Shown: positions 53,550 to 64,000 of the stretch, in pieces | Layout of the letters: every line of letters starts with the position of its first letter | Numbering within the stretch: the first letter of the stretch is position 1 | NCBI GenBank assembly: GCA_039707655.1 | Contig: CM077666.1 | Coordinates: 241,706,166 to 241,770,165 of the forward strand | DNA: 64,000 nucleotides | Direction: 5' to 3' | Origin: Elymus sibiricus | Lineage: Eukaryota > Streptophyta > Magnoliopsida > Poales > Poaceae | Notes under the pieces: generated by a model | Database searches by the model: none | Told to the model about the DNA's origin: nothing | The model's input: only the letters and a program-made list of their open reading frames with translations | Position numbers and translations under genes: made by a program

Positions 53550-56500
53550 GGTGTGTGCGGGGGCGTATGTTGCGGCTGTGATAGTGACGCAAAGCCTGCT
53601 GGTATCGGGCTACGCGTAGAGCGGCCTGGCGACGGGCTTCCTCGAGGAGCAGCAGGTCGGCCTCTCGCGAGGCGTCCTGATGAGCTTCGTTGAAGGTGAG
53701 GACTCGCGGAGAGCCGTGCTTGAGCTCAGAGGGGAGGACTGCTTCAACTCCGTAGACAAGGAAGAAGGGAGTCTCGCCAGAGGGCTTGGTTGCTGTCATG
53801 CAAATTGACCAGAGCACGGACTGGAGCTCATCGAGCCAGCCTCTGCCTCAGGCTTCAAGCTTTTTCTTGAAGCTTCATGTCTTGAGGCCCTTGAGGACTT
53901 CAGCGTTGGCGCACTCGGTCTGGCCATTGCTTCGCGGGTGCGCCACAGAGGCGTAGCAGATCTGCATGCCAAGGCTGGCACAGTATGACTTGAAGAGGAC
54001 GCTTGTGAACTACGGGCCGTTGTCAGTGATGATGCGGTTGGGGACGCCAAAGCGGCTCATGAGGCCCTTGATGAACTTGACGGCTGAGGCTGCTGGGATG
54101 GTGCGGACTGGCTCGACCTCCACCCACTTGGTGAACTTGTCAATGGCGACGTAGAGGTAGTGGTAGCCGCCTGCCGCGCGAGGGAAGGGGCCCAAGATGT
54201 CCAGCCCCCAGACCGCAAAGGGAAACGAGAGTGGGATCGTCTGGAGGCCTTGCGCCGGCTGGTGGATCTTCTTGGCATGGAATTGGCAGGCTTCACAGGA
54301 TTGGACCAGCTCGGTGGCGTCTTGAATCGCGGTGGGCCAGTAGAAGCCGCTGCGGAACACCTTGCCGGCGAGGGTGCGCGACGCGGAGTGGTGGCCACAG
54401 TCTCCGCCATGGATGTCCGCGAGTAGCTCGCGACCTTGTTCTTTGGAGATGCACCGCAGCGCGACACCATTGGGGTGCCTGTGGTAGAGCTCGTCGTCTT
54501 GCAAGCAGTAGGCGGTGGCCAGGCGCGCCACGTGCTCTGCCTTTGAGTCTTTCTTCGGGAGGGTGCCACTCTGCAAGTAGGCCTTGAACTCCGCGACCCA
54601 GCTGTCTGCTTGAGGCTCCAGCGCGAGCAGCAAGCGAGCACCCGAAGATGGGCCGCAATCAGGTGCGCCTGTGGGTGGTGCAGGAGGGAGCTCCTCATGA
54701 GGCGCCATGGCGCTCACGGCAGGTGGTGCAACTGATGGTCTCAGGAGCCTTTCTTCGAAGATGCCAGGGTTCTGCGGCTCGCGGCAAGATGCCTACTTGG
54801 CGATGTCGTCTGTCTCTTTGTTGCTGCCGCGAGGGACGTGCTGGAGCTCCAGGCCAAGGAAGCGCTTCTCGAGCTTACAAACTTCCTCCAAGTAGGCCAC
54901 CATGTGCTCATCCTTGGGTTTGTAGCTTTTGTTGGAGAAGTTGATGAGGAGCGGAGAGTCACCCTTGATGATGATGCGCTTGATACCCAGAGCAGAGGCT
55001 GCCTTGAGCCCAGCGATGAGGCCTTGATACTCCACGATGTTGTTGGAGACCTTGTCGTCATGCTTGAAGCAGAGTTGGATAGCATAGCAGACCTTGTCTC
55101 CTGTTGGTGAGGTTAGCATGACACCAGCTCCCGCGCCCTGTCGCGAGAATGCGCCGTCGAAGTGCATGGTCCAACCGCCAGGTGCCTCATCTCCAGGCAG
55201 GAGGGAACTGTCCTCACGAGGCTCTTCTTGGTGCGGGTCCGTCCATTCCGCCACGAAGTCCGCCAAGGCTACGCCCTTGATCACGCATGTGGTGCAGAAT
55301 TCCAGTTCGAAGGTCTGCAGCTCCATGTTCAACTCGGCGATGCGGCCCGCGGCGTTGGGGCTGCGCAATACTTGCTCCAGTGGGTAGGATGTGATCACCT
55401 TGATGTGATGGCCCTGGAAGTAGTGGCGCAGCTTCCTGGAGGCGATGAGGAGCGTGAGGAGGAGCTTATGCTGCATGGGGTAATGCTCGCGCGCATCCCA
55501 CAGCAACGTGCTAATGAAGTACACGGGGTGCTCGACGAGGCGCGTGGTTGTGGAGGCATCTTGCTCTTCGGAGGGCCTTGGGGGCTCATGAGGCTCGGAG
55601 GGCTCATGAGGCGGCTCATGAGGCGGCTCGTGAAGGGGAACGCGAGGGGGCTCGACAGGGGCCTCCTGAGGAGGGACCTCGGCAGGTGATGGCGTGGCCT
55701 TGTGAGGCGCTAATGCGGCCTCGGCAGGCTTCTTCTGGATGCAGATGCGCGCCTCTCGTACTGCCACCAAGACCGCGCTGGCCGTTTGGGGAGTGGCCGC
55801 CAAGTACAGGAGCAGGGGCTCGCAAGAACATGGTCCGACCATGATGGGCGGGCTCGTGAGATACCTCTTGAGGTCCTCGAAGGCAGCATCAGCCTCAGGA
55901 GTACACTTGAAGGGGCCGGACCTCTTCATGAGCTTGAAGAACAGCAGGGCTCGCTCGCCAAACTTGGAGATGAACCGCCCTAGGGAGGCCATGCATTCCG
56001 CCAGGCGCTGCATTTGCTTGAGGTTCTGGGGAGGGCGCATCTTCTCGATGGCCTTGATCTTCTCGGTGTTCGCCTCGATGCCATGGTGGGAGACCAGGAA
56101 GCCAAGCAGCTTGCCGGAAGGGACTTCGAAGACGCACTTGTCAGGGTTGAGCTTGAGGTTGACCTTGCGCAGATTGTTGAATGTTTCCACGAGGTCCGCG
56201 AGGAGGGACCAGGCCTCGCGAGTCTTGACAACGATATCATCGACGTAGGCTACCGTGTTCCTTCCCATCTGAGGCCCTAGGGCGATGCGCATTAGCCTTT
56301 GGAAAGTGGCTCTGGCACTCCTCAGGCCGAAGGGCATGTAGATGTAGCAGTATATCCGCATGGGGTGATGAAGGCCGTTTTCTCCACATCTTCCGTCGCC
56401 ATCTTGATCTGGTGGTAGCCTGAGAAGGCATCTAGGAAGCACAACAACTCACACCCGGCGGTGGAGTCCACGATCTGGTCAATGCGAGGCAGCGGAAAGG

Positions 56501-56828
56501 GATCCTGAGGGCAGGACTTGTTGAGGCTCGTGAAGTCGACGCACATTCGCTCCTTGCCGCACTTCTTGGGCACTACGACTGGGTTGGCGAGCCATTCGGG
56601 ATGGCGCACCTCGCAGATGACTCCAGCTTCTTGTAGCTTCTGAACTTCTTTGACGATGAACTCTTGCTACTCCGGCGCCTGGCGCCGTGCCTTCTGTTTC
56701 ACGGGGCGTGCATTGTGGCACGCCGCTAGGTGGTGCTCGATCACCTCCCTCGGCACACCAGACAAATTAGATGCTGTCCAGGCGAACACATCCACATTTG
56801 CCCGAAGGAAGGTGACAAGCGCGTCTTC
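53550..56828 (-). pseudogene. F2c pol
   Basis: RT: PEWLANPVVVPKKCGKERMC, LPRIDQIVDSTAG and FSGYHQIKMATEDVEKTAF, a frame shift near 56350, then AYVDDIVVKT. At the place where F2a and F2b have a stop this copy reads PPQNLKQMQ (CAG). One 549-codon frame (56442-54793) covers RT end, a Pro-rich insert with HEPPHEPPHEP repeats, degenerate RNase H and second RNase H (WTMHFDGAFS, NIVEYQGLIA, KGDSPLLI). Integrase at 54717-54010: GGDCGHHSAS...CEACQFHAK, GLDILGPF and TDNGP. Further stops follow, then the truncation. It is the best preserved F2 pol core in the window. Confidence 0.9.
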
Positions 56829-59237
56829 CTATGCAGGAGAAAGGCCCGTGCCGATGGTGAAGGCAGGGCCTGAGCTGCTGCCGTCCACCGACACTTTCTT
56901 TGTCTCGGTGCGCGCCTGAGAGAACAGTTGCTTCTTCTTTGCGGGTGCGGCCTCGGGAGGCTCGACGTCGTCTTCATCAGCGGGAAAGGCAGTGGCGGCA
57001 GCCTTGTAGGCACTCACAAGGGAGCGGACTGCGTCCTTCCTGTCGCAGCAGACGGTGATGATGTCGCCGCAGGCCGGCATCTTGAGGATGTTGTAGGCGT
57101 GGTGGGTCATGGCCATGAACTTGGCGAGCGCAGGGTAGCCCAAGATGGCATTGTATGGCAGGCCGATGTGCACCACATCGAAGTCGATGAGTTCAGTGCG
57201 GTAGTTCTTGCGGGTGCCAAATGTGACGGGTAGGCGCACCTACCCCAGAGGCAGTGTTGAGGCATCAGTGACGCCTGAGAAGGGCCTCGTCGGCATCAGC
57301 TGCTCGTAGGGTACTTGGAGCTTCTCGAAGGTCTCGACGGAGATCACGTTGAGTCCTGCGCCTCCGTCGATGAGCGTCTTGGTGACGGCGACGTTGCTAA
57401 TGGTGGGGGTGCACAGCATGGGGATCGCGCCCACTTCTTCCGTGGACTTGGGGTGGTCCTTGGAGTCAAAGGAGATGGCGTACTGCGACCACTTGAGGGG
57501 CTGAGAAGCCTCAGACCTGAGGAGGGCTGCGTTCACCTCACGAGCAAATTGCTTGAAGTAGCGGTTGGATGGGGGAGCCTGGGCCCCGCCAAGGATGCAA
57601 GCCACCTCGCGAGGCTCCTAATAGCCCCCGACGCCATCGTCGGGCTGGTTGCCGCTGTTCCTTCTAGGCGGTGGCGGCAGTGGCGGCAGAGCGGCGTTGG
57701 CCTGAGGATTGGCCTGCCGCGGCTGGTCGCGCCAGCCCTTCCTGAAGTTGCCGTTGCTGTTGTTGCTGCGGTCGCCCCAGCGGTTGTTGTTACGACCACC
57801 TCCACGGCAGGTGCCGCGATCATTGCGGCTGCCGCGCCCATCCTGACAGCTCTCCCGGAGGAGCTTGAGATCGTGGCAGTCTTCGATGTTGTGGGAGAAC
57901 ATGTCGTGGTAGGCGCAGTACGGGTGGCCATCCTTCTTGGGCTCAGCGCGGTCGCGGCCGCATTTCTGCTCAGGCTCCGCCGCAAGCACGGCAGGGCCCT
58001 TGCGCTTGGTGTCTTTGCTCTTGGCCCTGGTGGCGTCTGGCGCTTGATCTGGGTTGTTGTGGATGAAGAGGCGACCCTCTTCAGCCTTGGCGCACTTGTC
58101 GGCGAGGTCGTACAGCTCAACCATGGTGTCAAGCTCGTTGTTGATGGCGAGCTTCTCGCGCATCCGGACGTCCATGACGCCAGAGGAGAACGCGGAGATG
58201 ATGGCGGCGTCAGAGGCGCGCGGGATCTTGTTGCGCACTTGGCTAAAGCATTGGATGTACTTGCGGAGGGTCTCGTCAGAGCGCTGGCGCATGGCGCGCA
58301 GGTCGTTGAGCGTGAGGGGGCGCTCGTGCATGCCTTTGAAGTTGGCGACGAACTGCTTGCACAGCTCGGCCCACGAGGAGATCGACGCCTCAGGAAGGTT
58401 CATGAGCCAAGAGCGCAGCACGTCCTTGAGGGCCATGGGGAATCAGTTCGCCATGATCTTGTCGTCCCCATTCACTGCCTCGATGCTCAGGGTGTAGAGC
58501 TATAGAAACTCCGTGGGGTTGGGGGTGCTGTTGTAGCGAGCAGGCAGGTTTGGCTTGTACTTCATGGGCCACACCACGCGGCGCAGCTCACGGGTGAAGG
58601 CGCGGCAGCCCCCGATGCTGGAGGTGACGCCTCCAGCGAGGGCGGCACGGTTCTGGCGACCGGCAGCCGCGACCTTCTGGATGGTGCGGTCCTGGCGCTG
58701 GCGCTACTGCTCGAGGAGCACGCGCGCATCGGGAGGCGCACGCCTAACGATCTGGCAGCTCTCGTCGTCGGGGTCTGGCGAAGACGCGTTGTGGGATAGT
58801 TCCCGCGCCCGTGCGCCACGGTGGCGCCCGGCATCCCCGTTCAACGGAGGTGCGCCATGTGCCAGTTCGCCGGCTCATGGCGACGGAGGGTGGAGCGAGT
58901 GAGAGGCCGCAAGGGCATCTGCAGCGGTGTTGACGAGCTCGGTGATGCAGCCAAGCCAGGCATCGTAGCCGGCTTCGGTGGGGCGGTAGCGCAGGAGCTC
59001 ACGCGCCATGAGCAGCGTGGCCTGCGGGCCCGGCGGCTCGCGGTGGGCGAGCGAAGATGCGGTGGCGGTGTGACCAACCGCTTGCCCGGACGGATGGAGG
59101 GAGGAGGCCTGCTGCTCCCTAGCAGCAGGGTCGGTGGCGGCGCCGGCGTGGCGACGGCGGTTGTCACGGGCGACCGGCTCCGTCTGGGCCACCCGGACCG
59201 CCCGGCGATCCGCGAGCTCACGGTGAGCATCGGCCAT
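56829..59237 (-). pseudogene. F2c gag-protease
   Basis: ATG 59237-59235 (MADAHRELADRRAVRVAQ). The N-terminal region is followed by a frame shift near 58880. The gag core (58436-57618) is open: SWLMNLPEASISSWAELCKQ, LRKYIQCFSQV, ISAFSSGVMDVRMREKLAI, and an intact knuckle CAYHDMFSHNIEDCHDLK. A Gly/Arg/Asn-rich tail follows, then TAG at 57618. The protease has LIDGGAGLNVIS. TAG at 57240 interrupts it (CAG in others). The closing TAG at 56831-56829 is the shared codon before RT. Confidence 0.9.
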
Positions 59238-59273
59238 GGCGATGCTGAGGCGGGGCAACGAAACGGAAGCCAC

Positions 59274-59291
59274 CCCCTACCTGGCACGCCA
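59274..59291 (-). other. Primer-binding site of F2c
   Basis: The reverse strand reads TGGCGTGCCAGGTAGGGG, one change from F2a (C to T at a CpG). Confidence 0.7.
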
Positions 59292-59293
59292 AA

Positions 59294-60154
59294 TGTCGGA
59301 ATCGGGGCTCCGGGGACCCTGGTTCGAACTCTGGGGCGTGCTTGTTTCTATCCACCCCACGGTGACCATGGCGAGAGCACACGGAGCACAGGGCACGACA
59401 GGGGACGCAACAGCTACCCAGGTTCGGGCCACCTCGTGGTGTAAAACCTTACTCCTGCTTTGTGTTTGGGATTATGGTGGGCAAGAAGGCTCTCGCGTAC
59501 AAGGTTGAAGACAAAGGAATCGGTCTCTCCTCCATGGTGGCAGCACTGCCCCTTTTATAGCCGCCTTTGTCCTCTTCCCCCGAAAACGTTGGCGGGAAGG
59601 GTTGCCACACACAACGGCAATTTGAAAGGGGACAGGCGCCCAGGCTTATCCTGACTAAAGTTGGTCTTCGCCTGCAAAAGTGTTATCCATGACGCGCCGG
59701 TGGGCTCGGTGATCACCTCTGCCCTGCGCGCCTTGCTGTCTAGTCCTCTTTCACCAAACGGGCAGTCCTTGGGACTTGCTTTGGAGGTGGGCAGCTGGTG
59801 CTGCCCCTTTAGCACCAAAGGGGAAAACCCCTCTGTCCGCGCCTGCTGGTATGGTTCCTGCCGCGACTTGTCTCCAAGCGCGTGACCCACGTGGTGGGCA
59901 CTGGACCGCGTGACCGGCACCAGGCGACGCCCGCCTCGGGTGGCCTTAGGAGACCGCCTCGCGAGGCCTCCTGCTGTTGCTGCTAAGTCTTGGTGGTCCG
60001 CTCCGTGCGGAGGGGTCCTCGTGAGGCTGGCGCCTCGCGAGGTGTCTTGCTTCGTGGTGGCCGTTACGGGGCCGCCTCTTGGACCTTCGCCAGGTGTTGC
60101 ATCCTGGGCCGCAAGCAGACGGGCCATGGTACCCCGGTTCCCACTGGCCCGACA
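59294..60154 (-). repeat. 5' LTR of F2c (861 bp)
   Basis: On the reverse strand it starts TGTCGGGCCAGTGGG and ends GATTCCGACA, with TATA at 59551-59560. It is followed by TACGT and F3 RNase H codons. Confidence 0.9.
59551..59560 (-). promoter_or_regulatory. TATA box in F2c 5' LTR
   Basis: The reverse strand reads CTATAAAAGG, conserved with the other F2 LTRs. Confidence 0.72.
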
Positions 60155-61823
60155 TACGTTTCCCTGTACTAACAATGCAGCAGAATATGTGGCCTTGCTT
60201 CATGGGCTCCGTATGGCTAAGGAGATGAACTTAAGCTGGGTCAGGTGCGTGGGCGACTTGGATTTGGTGGCTCAGCAGGTTTCTGGGACTTGGGATTCCA
60301 AGGATCCCCTCATGGCGGCTTATAGACACGCATTCACAAATATTGCTAGGCACTTCAAGGGATATCAGGTTGATCATATTGATTGCCGGCTTAACGAGGC
60401 AGGAGATGCATTGTCTGGTTTGGGGTCTCAGCGAAAGCCGGTTCCAGCCAATGTTTTCCTCAACGTTCTGCACAACTTGTCGGTCAAATTACCGACGGAG
60501 GAGGACCTTGCTATTCCTGATCCAGAAGCAGCATTGGTGGTTGCTATTCATGCTATACCAGATTGGACAGTACCTTACCTGGTGTATCTTAGTCGTGGCG
60601 AGCTCCCAGCAGAGGAAATCATCGCCCGGTAGATTATCCAGAGTTCCAAGTCCGTGACCATAGTCAATGGCGAGTTACACAGACGAAGCGTCACAGGCGT
60701 TTTCCAAAGATGTGTTTCTCCCGAAGAGGGTCGTGCAATTCTCAATGAAATCCACTCTGGTGATTGTGGACATCATGCCGGCTCATGATCCTTGGTTGCG
60801 AAAGCTTTCCGACATGGTTTTTATTGGCTCACAGCTCATGCAGATGCAGAGGATATTGTTCACAAGTGTGATGGCTGCCAGAAATTTGCTCGTCAAGCTC
60901 ATGTACCGGCTCAAGAGTTGCGAATGATCCCAATTACTTGGCCTTTTGCAGTCTAGGGGCTTGATATGGTTGGAACTTTTAAATGATCCAAGAATAAACA
61001 TACTCACCTATTGGTTGCAGTTGACAAGTTTACCAAGTGGGTTGAAGCTGAGCCGGTTAGTCATTGTGATGCTGCTACAGCTATTAAGTTTCTGAAAAAG
61101 TTGATTTACCATTACGGTTATCCACATAGCATCATCACTGATAATGGCACCAATCTGTCCAAAGGGGCTATGAAGTAGTTTTGTCAGCAAGAACATATCT
61201 GGCTTGACTTAGCATCAGTGGCACATCCTCACTTCATTGGACATGCAGAGCGAGCTAATCAGGAGTTGTTACATGGGATTAAACCAAGACTTATGGTACC
61301 TCTTGAGCGAACTCCAGGCTGCTGGGAGGAGGAATTACCTGTAGTACTTTGGAGCATCCGGACTACTCCCAACAAGTCAACAGGCTATACGCCGTTTTTT
61401 CTAGTCTATGGTGCAGAAGCCGTACTTCCAAGTGATATTCGTCATGACTCTCCAAGAGTTACAACTTATGTGGATGCTGATAATGAACAAGCTCGCCAAG
61501 ATGCTCTCAATGCTCTGGAAGAAGAACGAGAACTTGTCGCGTCCAGATCTGCTATATATCAGGAAGACCTACGTCGCTATCACAACCGTAGAGTCCAAAC
61601 CCGTACCTTTCAGGAAGGCGACTTAGTGCTCCGTCTAATACAAGACCAGACAGGCATGCATAAGCTTTCGCCTCCTTGGGAAGGGCCCTTCGTCATCAGC
61701 AAGAATCTCAACAATGGATCAAATTGTCTTGTTGACATACATGAAGCAAATAAGTCACGTACCTATGAGGAGGAGGGCAGCCAACCCTGGAATATCGCAC
61801 ATTTCCGGCCGTATTATACCTAA
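60155..61823 (+). pseudogene. F3 pol: second RNase H and integrase, broken
   Basis: The second (archaeal-type) RNase H lacks its first strand and starts at NNAAEYVALLHGLRMAKE (Glu), GDLDLVAQQ (Asp) and NEAGDALSGL (Asp). Integrase: GDCGHHAGS, stop, then CDGCQKFARQAH, GLDMVGTF, VDKFTKWVEAEPV, TDNGTNLS and GHAERANQEL (Glu), and C-terminus PPWEGPFVISKN...WNIAHFRPYYT, ending TAA 61821-61823. Stops at 60630, 60786, 60953, about 60985 and 61177 read as CAG, CGA or TGG codons changed by C-to-T or G-to-A. 61218-61823 is open for 201 codons. Confidence 0.88.
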
Positions 61824-62759
61824 GTCACAGACTTGGTAGTATCTTTTGTACATACCTTCATCATGTATATATATATTATGATCAATGAAATAAAGTCGGC
61901 ATCTCTGTATAAGAGAGTTTGTTGTTTCGCCTCAAATTGTGTGTTGAGTCTTTATTCTTTCATCATTGGTTACTTGGGGGCTTCCAACTCATCGAGTTTA
62001 GCTATTAACATCCCTCTTAACCCGGCATATGCCATTATATACTTGGTTATACCTACCTATTAGCAAGATGCTACTCCGAAAAGGTGACCCAGTGAACGCC
62101 CGATGAGTCAATCACAGAGGTGACCCTGAACTCATCAAAGTTAAAACACTGGTTAAGTCACGTGAGAGCCAGCTTTCAAAGAGCTAGGAGAAACCAAAAG
62201 AGGCTAAAAAGCCTGCTTCACAGAAGCAAATCAGACTTGAGCCTCGAAAGCCGGTCTTTATGTCGTGCATCGAAAGCCAGCTTTTATTTTTATAAATTTA
62301 TATTATTATTCTTATTTTGTTATCTACTTTGCATAGATGTTTCTACATATTGTGTATTTTTACAGTCACAAGTTTCATTGTTTTATCAAGTCGGCATCAC
62401 GATTTGCCAGGTTGCCTTGCAACCACAGTTTATGCTAAAATTATCAAACACCACTGGTGCTTGAGTTAGGAAAGCAAGTCGCCATTATGGCCGGGTCTCA
62501 AAAGCTTACTCCAGTTGAGTGTTGTAACAGCAACAGCGGGTTGTACTGCACAGCCGGCCGGGTGGTCTACCTAGTCCATCCAAGCAAAGTCTATACTTGG
62601 TTTTCAACTCAAAAGAAGACTTGTCATTCATTGCAGCAACCAAAGTTTTTACAGAAAACAATAAGTGCACGATGGCACCAGCACCAGCAGATGAAGTTTT
62701 GTCACTAAGGTATTACAACGCCATATTTGGGCATATTCTCATCAAAGTTTCAAAGAAGT
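61824..62759 (+). other. F3 post-pol spacer
   Basis: Non-coding. ATGAAATAAAG at 61885-61895 resembles a polyadenylation signal for pol RNA. Repeated GAAAGCCGG motifs lie at 62245-62282. The 3' end of the antisense gene transcript would fall here. Confidence 0.6.
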
Positions 62760-63817
62760 TCACGGCTGTGAGACGGCAGCGCGGCCCTCTGGGTCGACGT
62801 TTGCGCCAGAAGAGGACGGGTCGATATGTGCCGGCTCTCCTTGATCTTCAAGAGCCACCTCTTCTGCCCTTGAGGTCTGGGGGTCGTTGGCCAGCCACTG
62901 AATGGAACATAAAGCTTCAAAATTCGAATCTTCCTTCAACACAGCTGAAGGATTGATGTCAGGGGCAAAGTTTTGCTTACGGCATGGAGGCATAAGCTCG
63001 ACCGACTTCGGATCAGGCAGGCTCATGCGTTTGCCGTCTTCTGAATAGCCGGATTGGAATTTCTCCAAATCTAGCTCTGCTGCAATGTTCGTGGCTGCCA
63101 CCCGGGTCTCCTTCACGCAACGCACATAATCTTCATTGGTGAACTCTGATCCATCCGCATTGAACTCTGGAAAACCGTCTGCAAGCAGAGCCGGCTCCAT
63201 CTCAGGAAGATACGCCTTTGCATGAGCCAGAGCGTACATTGATCCTTGGCGGCTTGCTAATCTCTTTAGTTCCTGGATCCATTGTGGAACGGTGGAAAGT
63301 TCCTTCAGCATATCCATGATGTAGTGTGGTGGTGCCTTATTACTTTTGACTGCCATAACACAGTAGGCACCACCCACATACAACTGTTCCAAGAACTTGT
63401 ATACAACCTTTAGCTTGACAAGAGGCAACTCAACCAGGTTGTGATTCCTTCTGCCTGCAAACACATATCAGCAAGTATCAGTAATCCGGCTCAACATATT
63501 AAGCCGGCACATTTGGTGACTTGCAACGTATTAAGCTTACCAAAGATAGCATTGCACATATCTGTTATGTGGCCCTTCAGCGTGGATAGCTCCTGAGTCA
63601 CCGGCTCGAGCTTTGACTCGGCTTCTTCTGCCCGTTTCAACAAGGTGGCTTTTTCCTCTTCAAATGCCGCCTTAGTTCTTTCCAGGGTATCAGTCACATT
63701 CATCAACGACTTGTGAAAATTGGACGATAGATGTTCTGCCTTTTTGTGCAGCTTCTTTTCGGCCTTCAGATCTTTTTGTAAGCCGGTTGCCTGTGACTCG
63801 GCCTGGTTTAGCATATC
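62760..63817 (-). CDS. F3 antisense coiled-coil protein, two exons visible (upstream part probably off the edge)
   Basis: Exon A (63817-63541) encodes MLNQAESQATGLQKDLKAEK and then a long heptad-like coil to NAIFG. The intron is 63540-63455 (86 nt) with GTAAGC donor and TTTGCAG acceptor. Exon B (63454-62760) continues in phase (G+GC makes Gly), giving RRNHNLVELPLVKLKVVYKF, then IMDMLKELSTVPQWIQELKR, AKAYLPEMEPALLADGFPEF and an acidic end, with TGA at 62762-62760. There are no stops in either exon. First Met is at 63814; a CTGCAG at 63823-63818 could be another acceptor, so a preceding exon may lie beyond 64000. Antisense genes after pol are known in Tat elements (Retand, RIRE2, Grande), often ending in a coil after a putative gypsy-type transposon domain. 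That domain is not in view here. Confidence 0.65.
63455..63540 (-). other. Intron in the F3 antisense gene
   Basis: Reverse strand TTTG/GTAAGC ... GTTTGCAG/GCAG, 86 nt. Removing it joins two open frames in phase 1. Its size is typical for a plant intron. Confidence 0.65.
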
Positions 63818-64000
63818 CTGCAGATCAGTTTCAAAGTTAAAAGTTATAGTTGGTAATCCCGAGCCGTCGCAGGCGATCGACCCGGCACTTGGGGGCTACA
63901 TCAGCCAGTTTTTTACGTATGTTCTATACAAGTCCCATGTAGTTGCAAGCATTCCACATGGCACTTGGGGGCTAATGTATTGACTTTTTTGCCTAACACA

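Larger units (their letters stand above)
53550..60154 (-). mobile_element. F2c, Ty3/gypsy (Tat-like), reverse strand, 3'-truncated
   Basis: Reverse-strand order: LTR 60154-59294, primer site 59291-59274, gag-pro 59237-56829, pol 56828 to about 53550. It stops inside the integrase C-terminus (after NIRPRTH), so the last pol residues, the B3 gene and the 3' LTR are missing. The LTR end (CCGACA at 60154) directly abuts the second RNase H of F3, so it probably inserted there; the partner flank is not seen in the window. Confidence 0.88.
60155..64000 (+). mobile_element. F3, third Ty3/gypsy (Tat-like) element, partial
   Basis: It begins mid-RNase H at the F2c LTR and runs off the right edge. It contains the integrase, about 0.9 kb non-coding sequence, and an antisense two-exon gene. 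The protein is clearly distinct from F1 and F2 (for example HPHFIGHAERANQE and SPPWEGPFVISKNL). No LTR, gag or RT is in the window. Confidence 0.82.

Noticed and set aside
59946..60203. Small frames across the F2c LTR and F3 boundary as a fusion gene
   Set aside because: They only join LTR sequence to RNase H codons, with no start or conserved segment.

Overview
The window is intergenic DNA from a large grass genome, almost certainly Triticeae (wheat, barley, rye, Aegilops). The clearest evidence is a complete BARE1/Angela/WIS-type Copia retrotransposon at 10564-19586, whose LTR (reverse-complement start TGTTGGAAATATGCCC) is a hallmark of that tribe. I see no host gene, tRNA, rRNA or CRISPR array. 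Nearly everything is nested LTR retrotransposon. Family labels F1, F2, F3, B and X are mine.

Layout. (i) 1-3283 is the end of gag-pro and most of pol of a Ty3/gypsy element (F1), cut in its integrase by a second gypsy element (F2a, 3284-36335). (ii) F2a is broken by two insertions: X1 (4804-8572, a probable ~3.8-kb solo LTR) and element B (9669-29762, reverse strand). Element B is a gag-only element with a tRNA-Asp primer site. It is itself broken by the Angela copy (10564-19586) and by a second X copy (X2, 23521-27548). (iii) At about 36335 the 3' LTR of F2a stops after ~60 bp and F1 begins again (36336-40593), with another F2 copy (F2b, 40594-50596, full length) at exactly the same integrase site. 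F1 then resumes from 50602. This is best read as an old tandem duplication of an F1 element already carrying F2. (iv) 52061-53549 is an unclassified non-coding repeat. (v) 53550-60154 is a reverse-strand F2 copy (F2c) truncated at its 3' end. It abuts, and probably inserted into, the second RNase H of a third gypsy element (F3, 60155-64000).

F1, F2 and F3 look like the Tat lineage of Ty3/gypsy. They lack a visible chromodomain, have a second (archaeal-type) RNase H after a degenerate one, and have a long stretch after pol. F2 has a primer site fitting tRNA-Arg. They differ in what lies on the opposite strand after pol. F2 carries a TATA-preceded antisense gene encoding a plant B3 DNA-binding domain (two copies). 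F3 carries an antisense coiled-coil gene with an in-frame 86-nt intron. F1 has a possible antisense exon. In all five F1/F2 copies where it can be seen, gag-pro and RT are separated by one in-frame TAG, which suggests regulated readthrough.

Relative ages by eye: F2 insertion into F1, then the tandem duplication, then element B and the X copies, then Angela. Angela's LTRs differ at only two positions I could find. Nearly all polyproteins are broken by stops and small indels. Angela is the most intact, with one nonsense codon between RT and RNase H. Its insertion lacks a 5-bp target duplication and instead sits between two 557-bp copies of the target.
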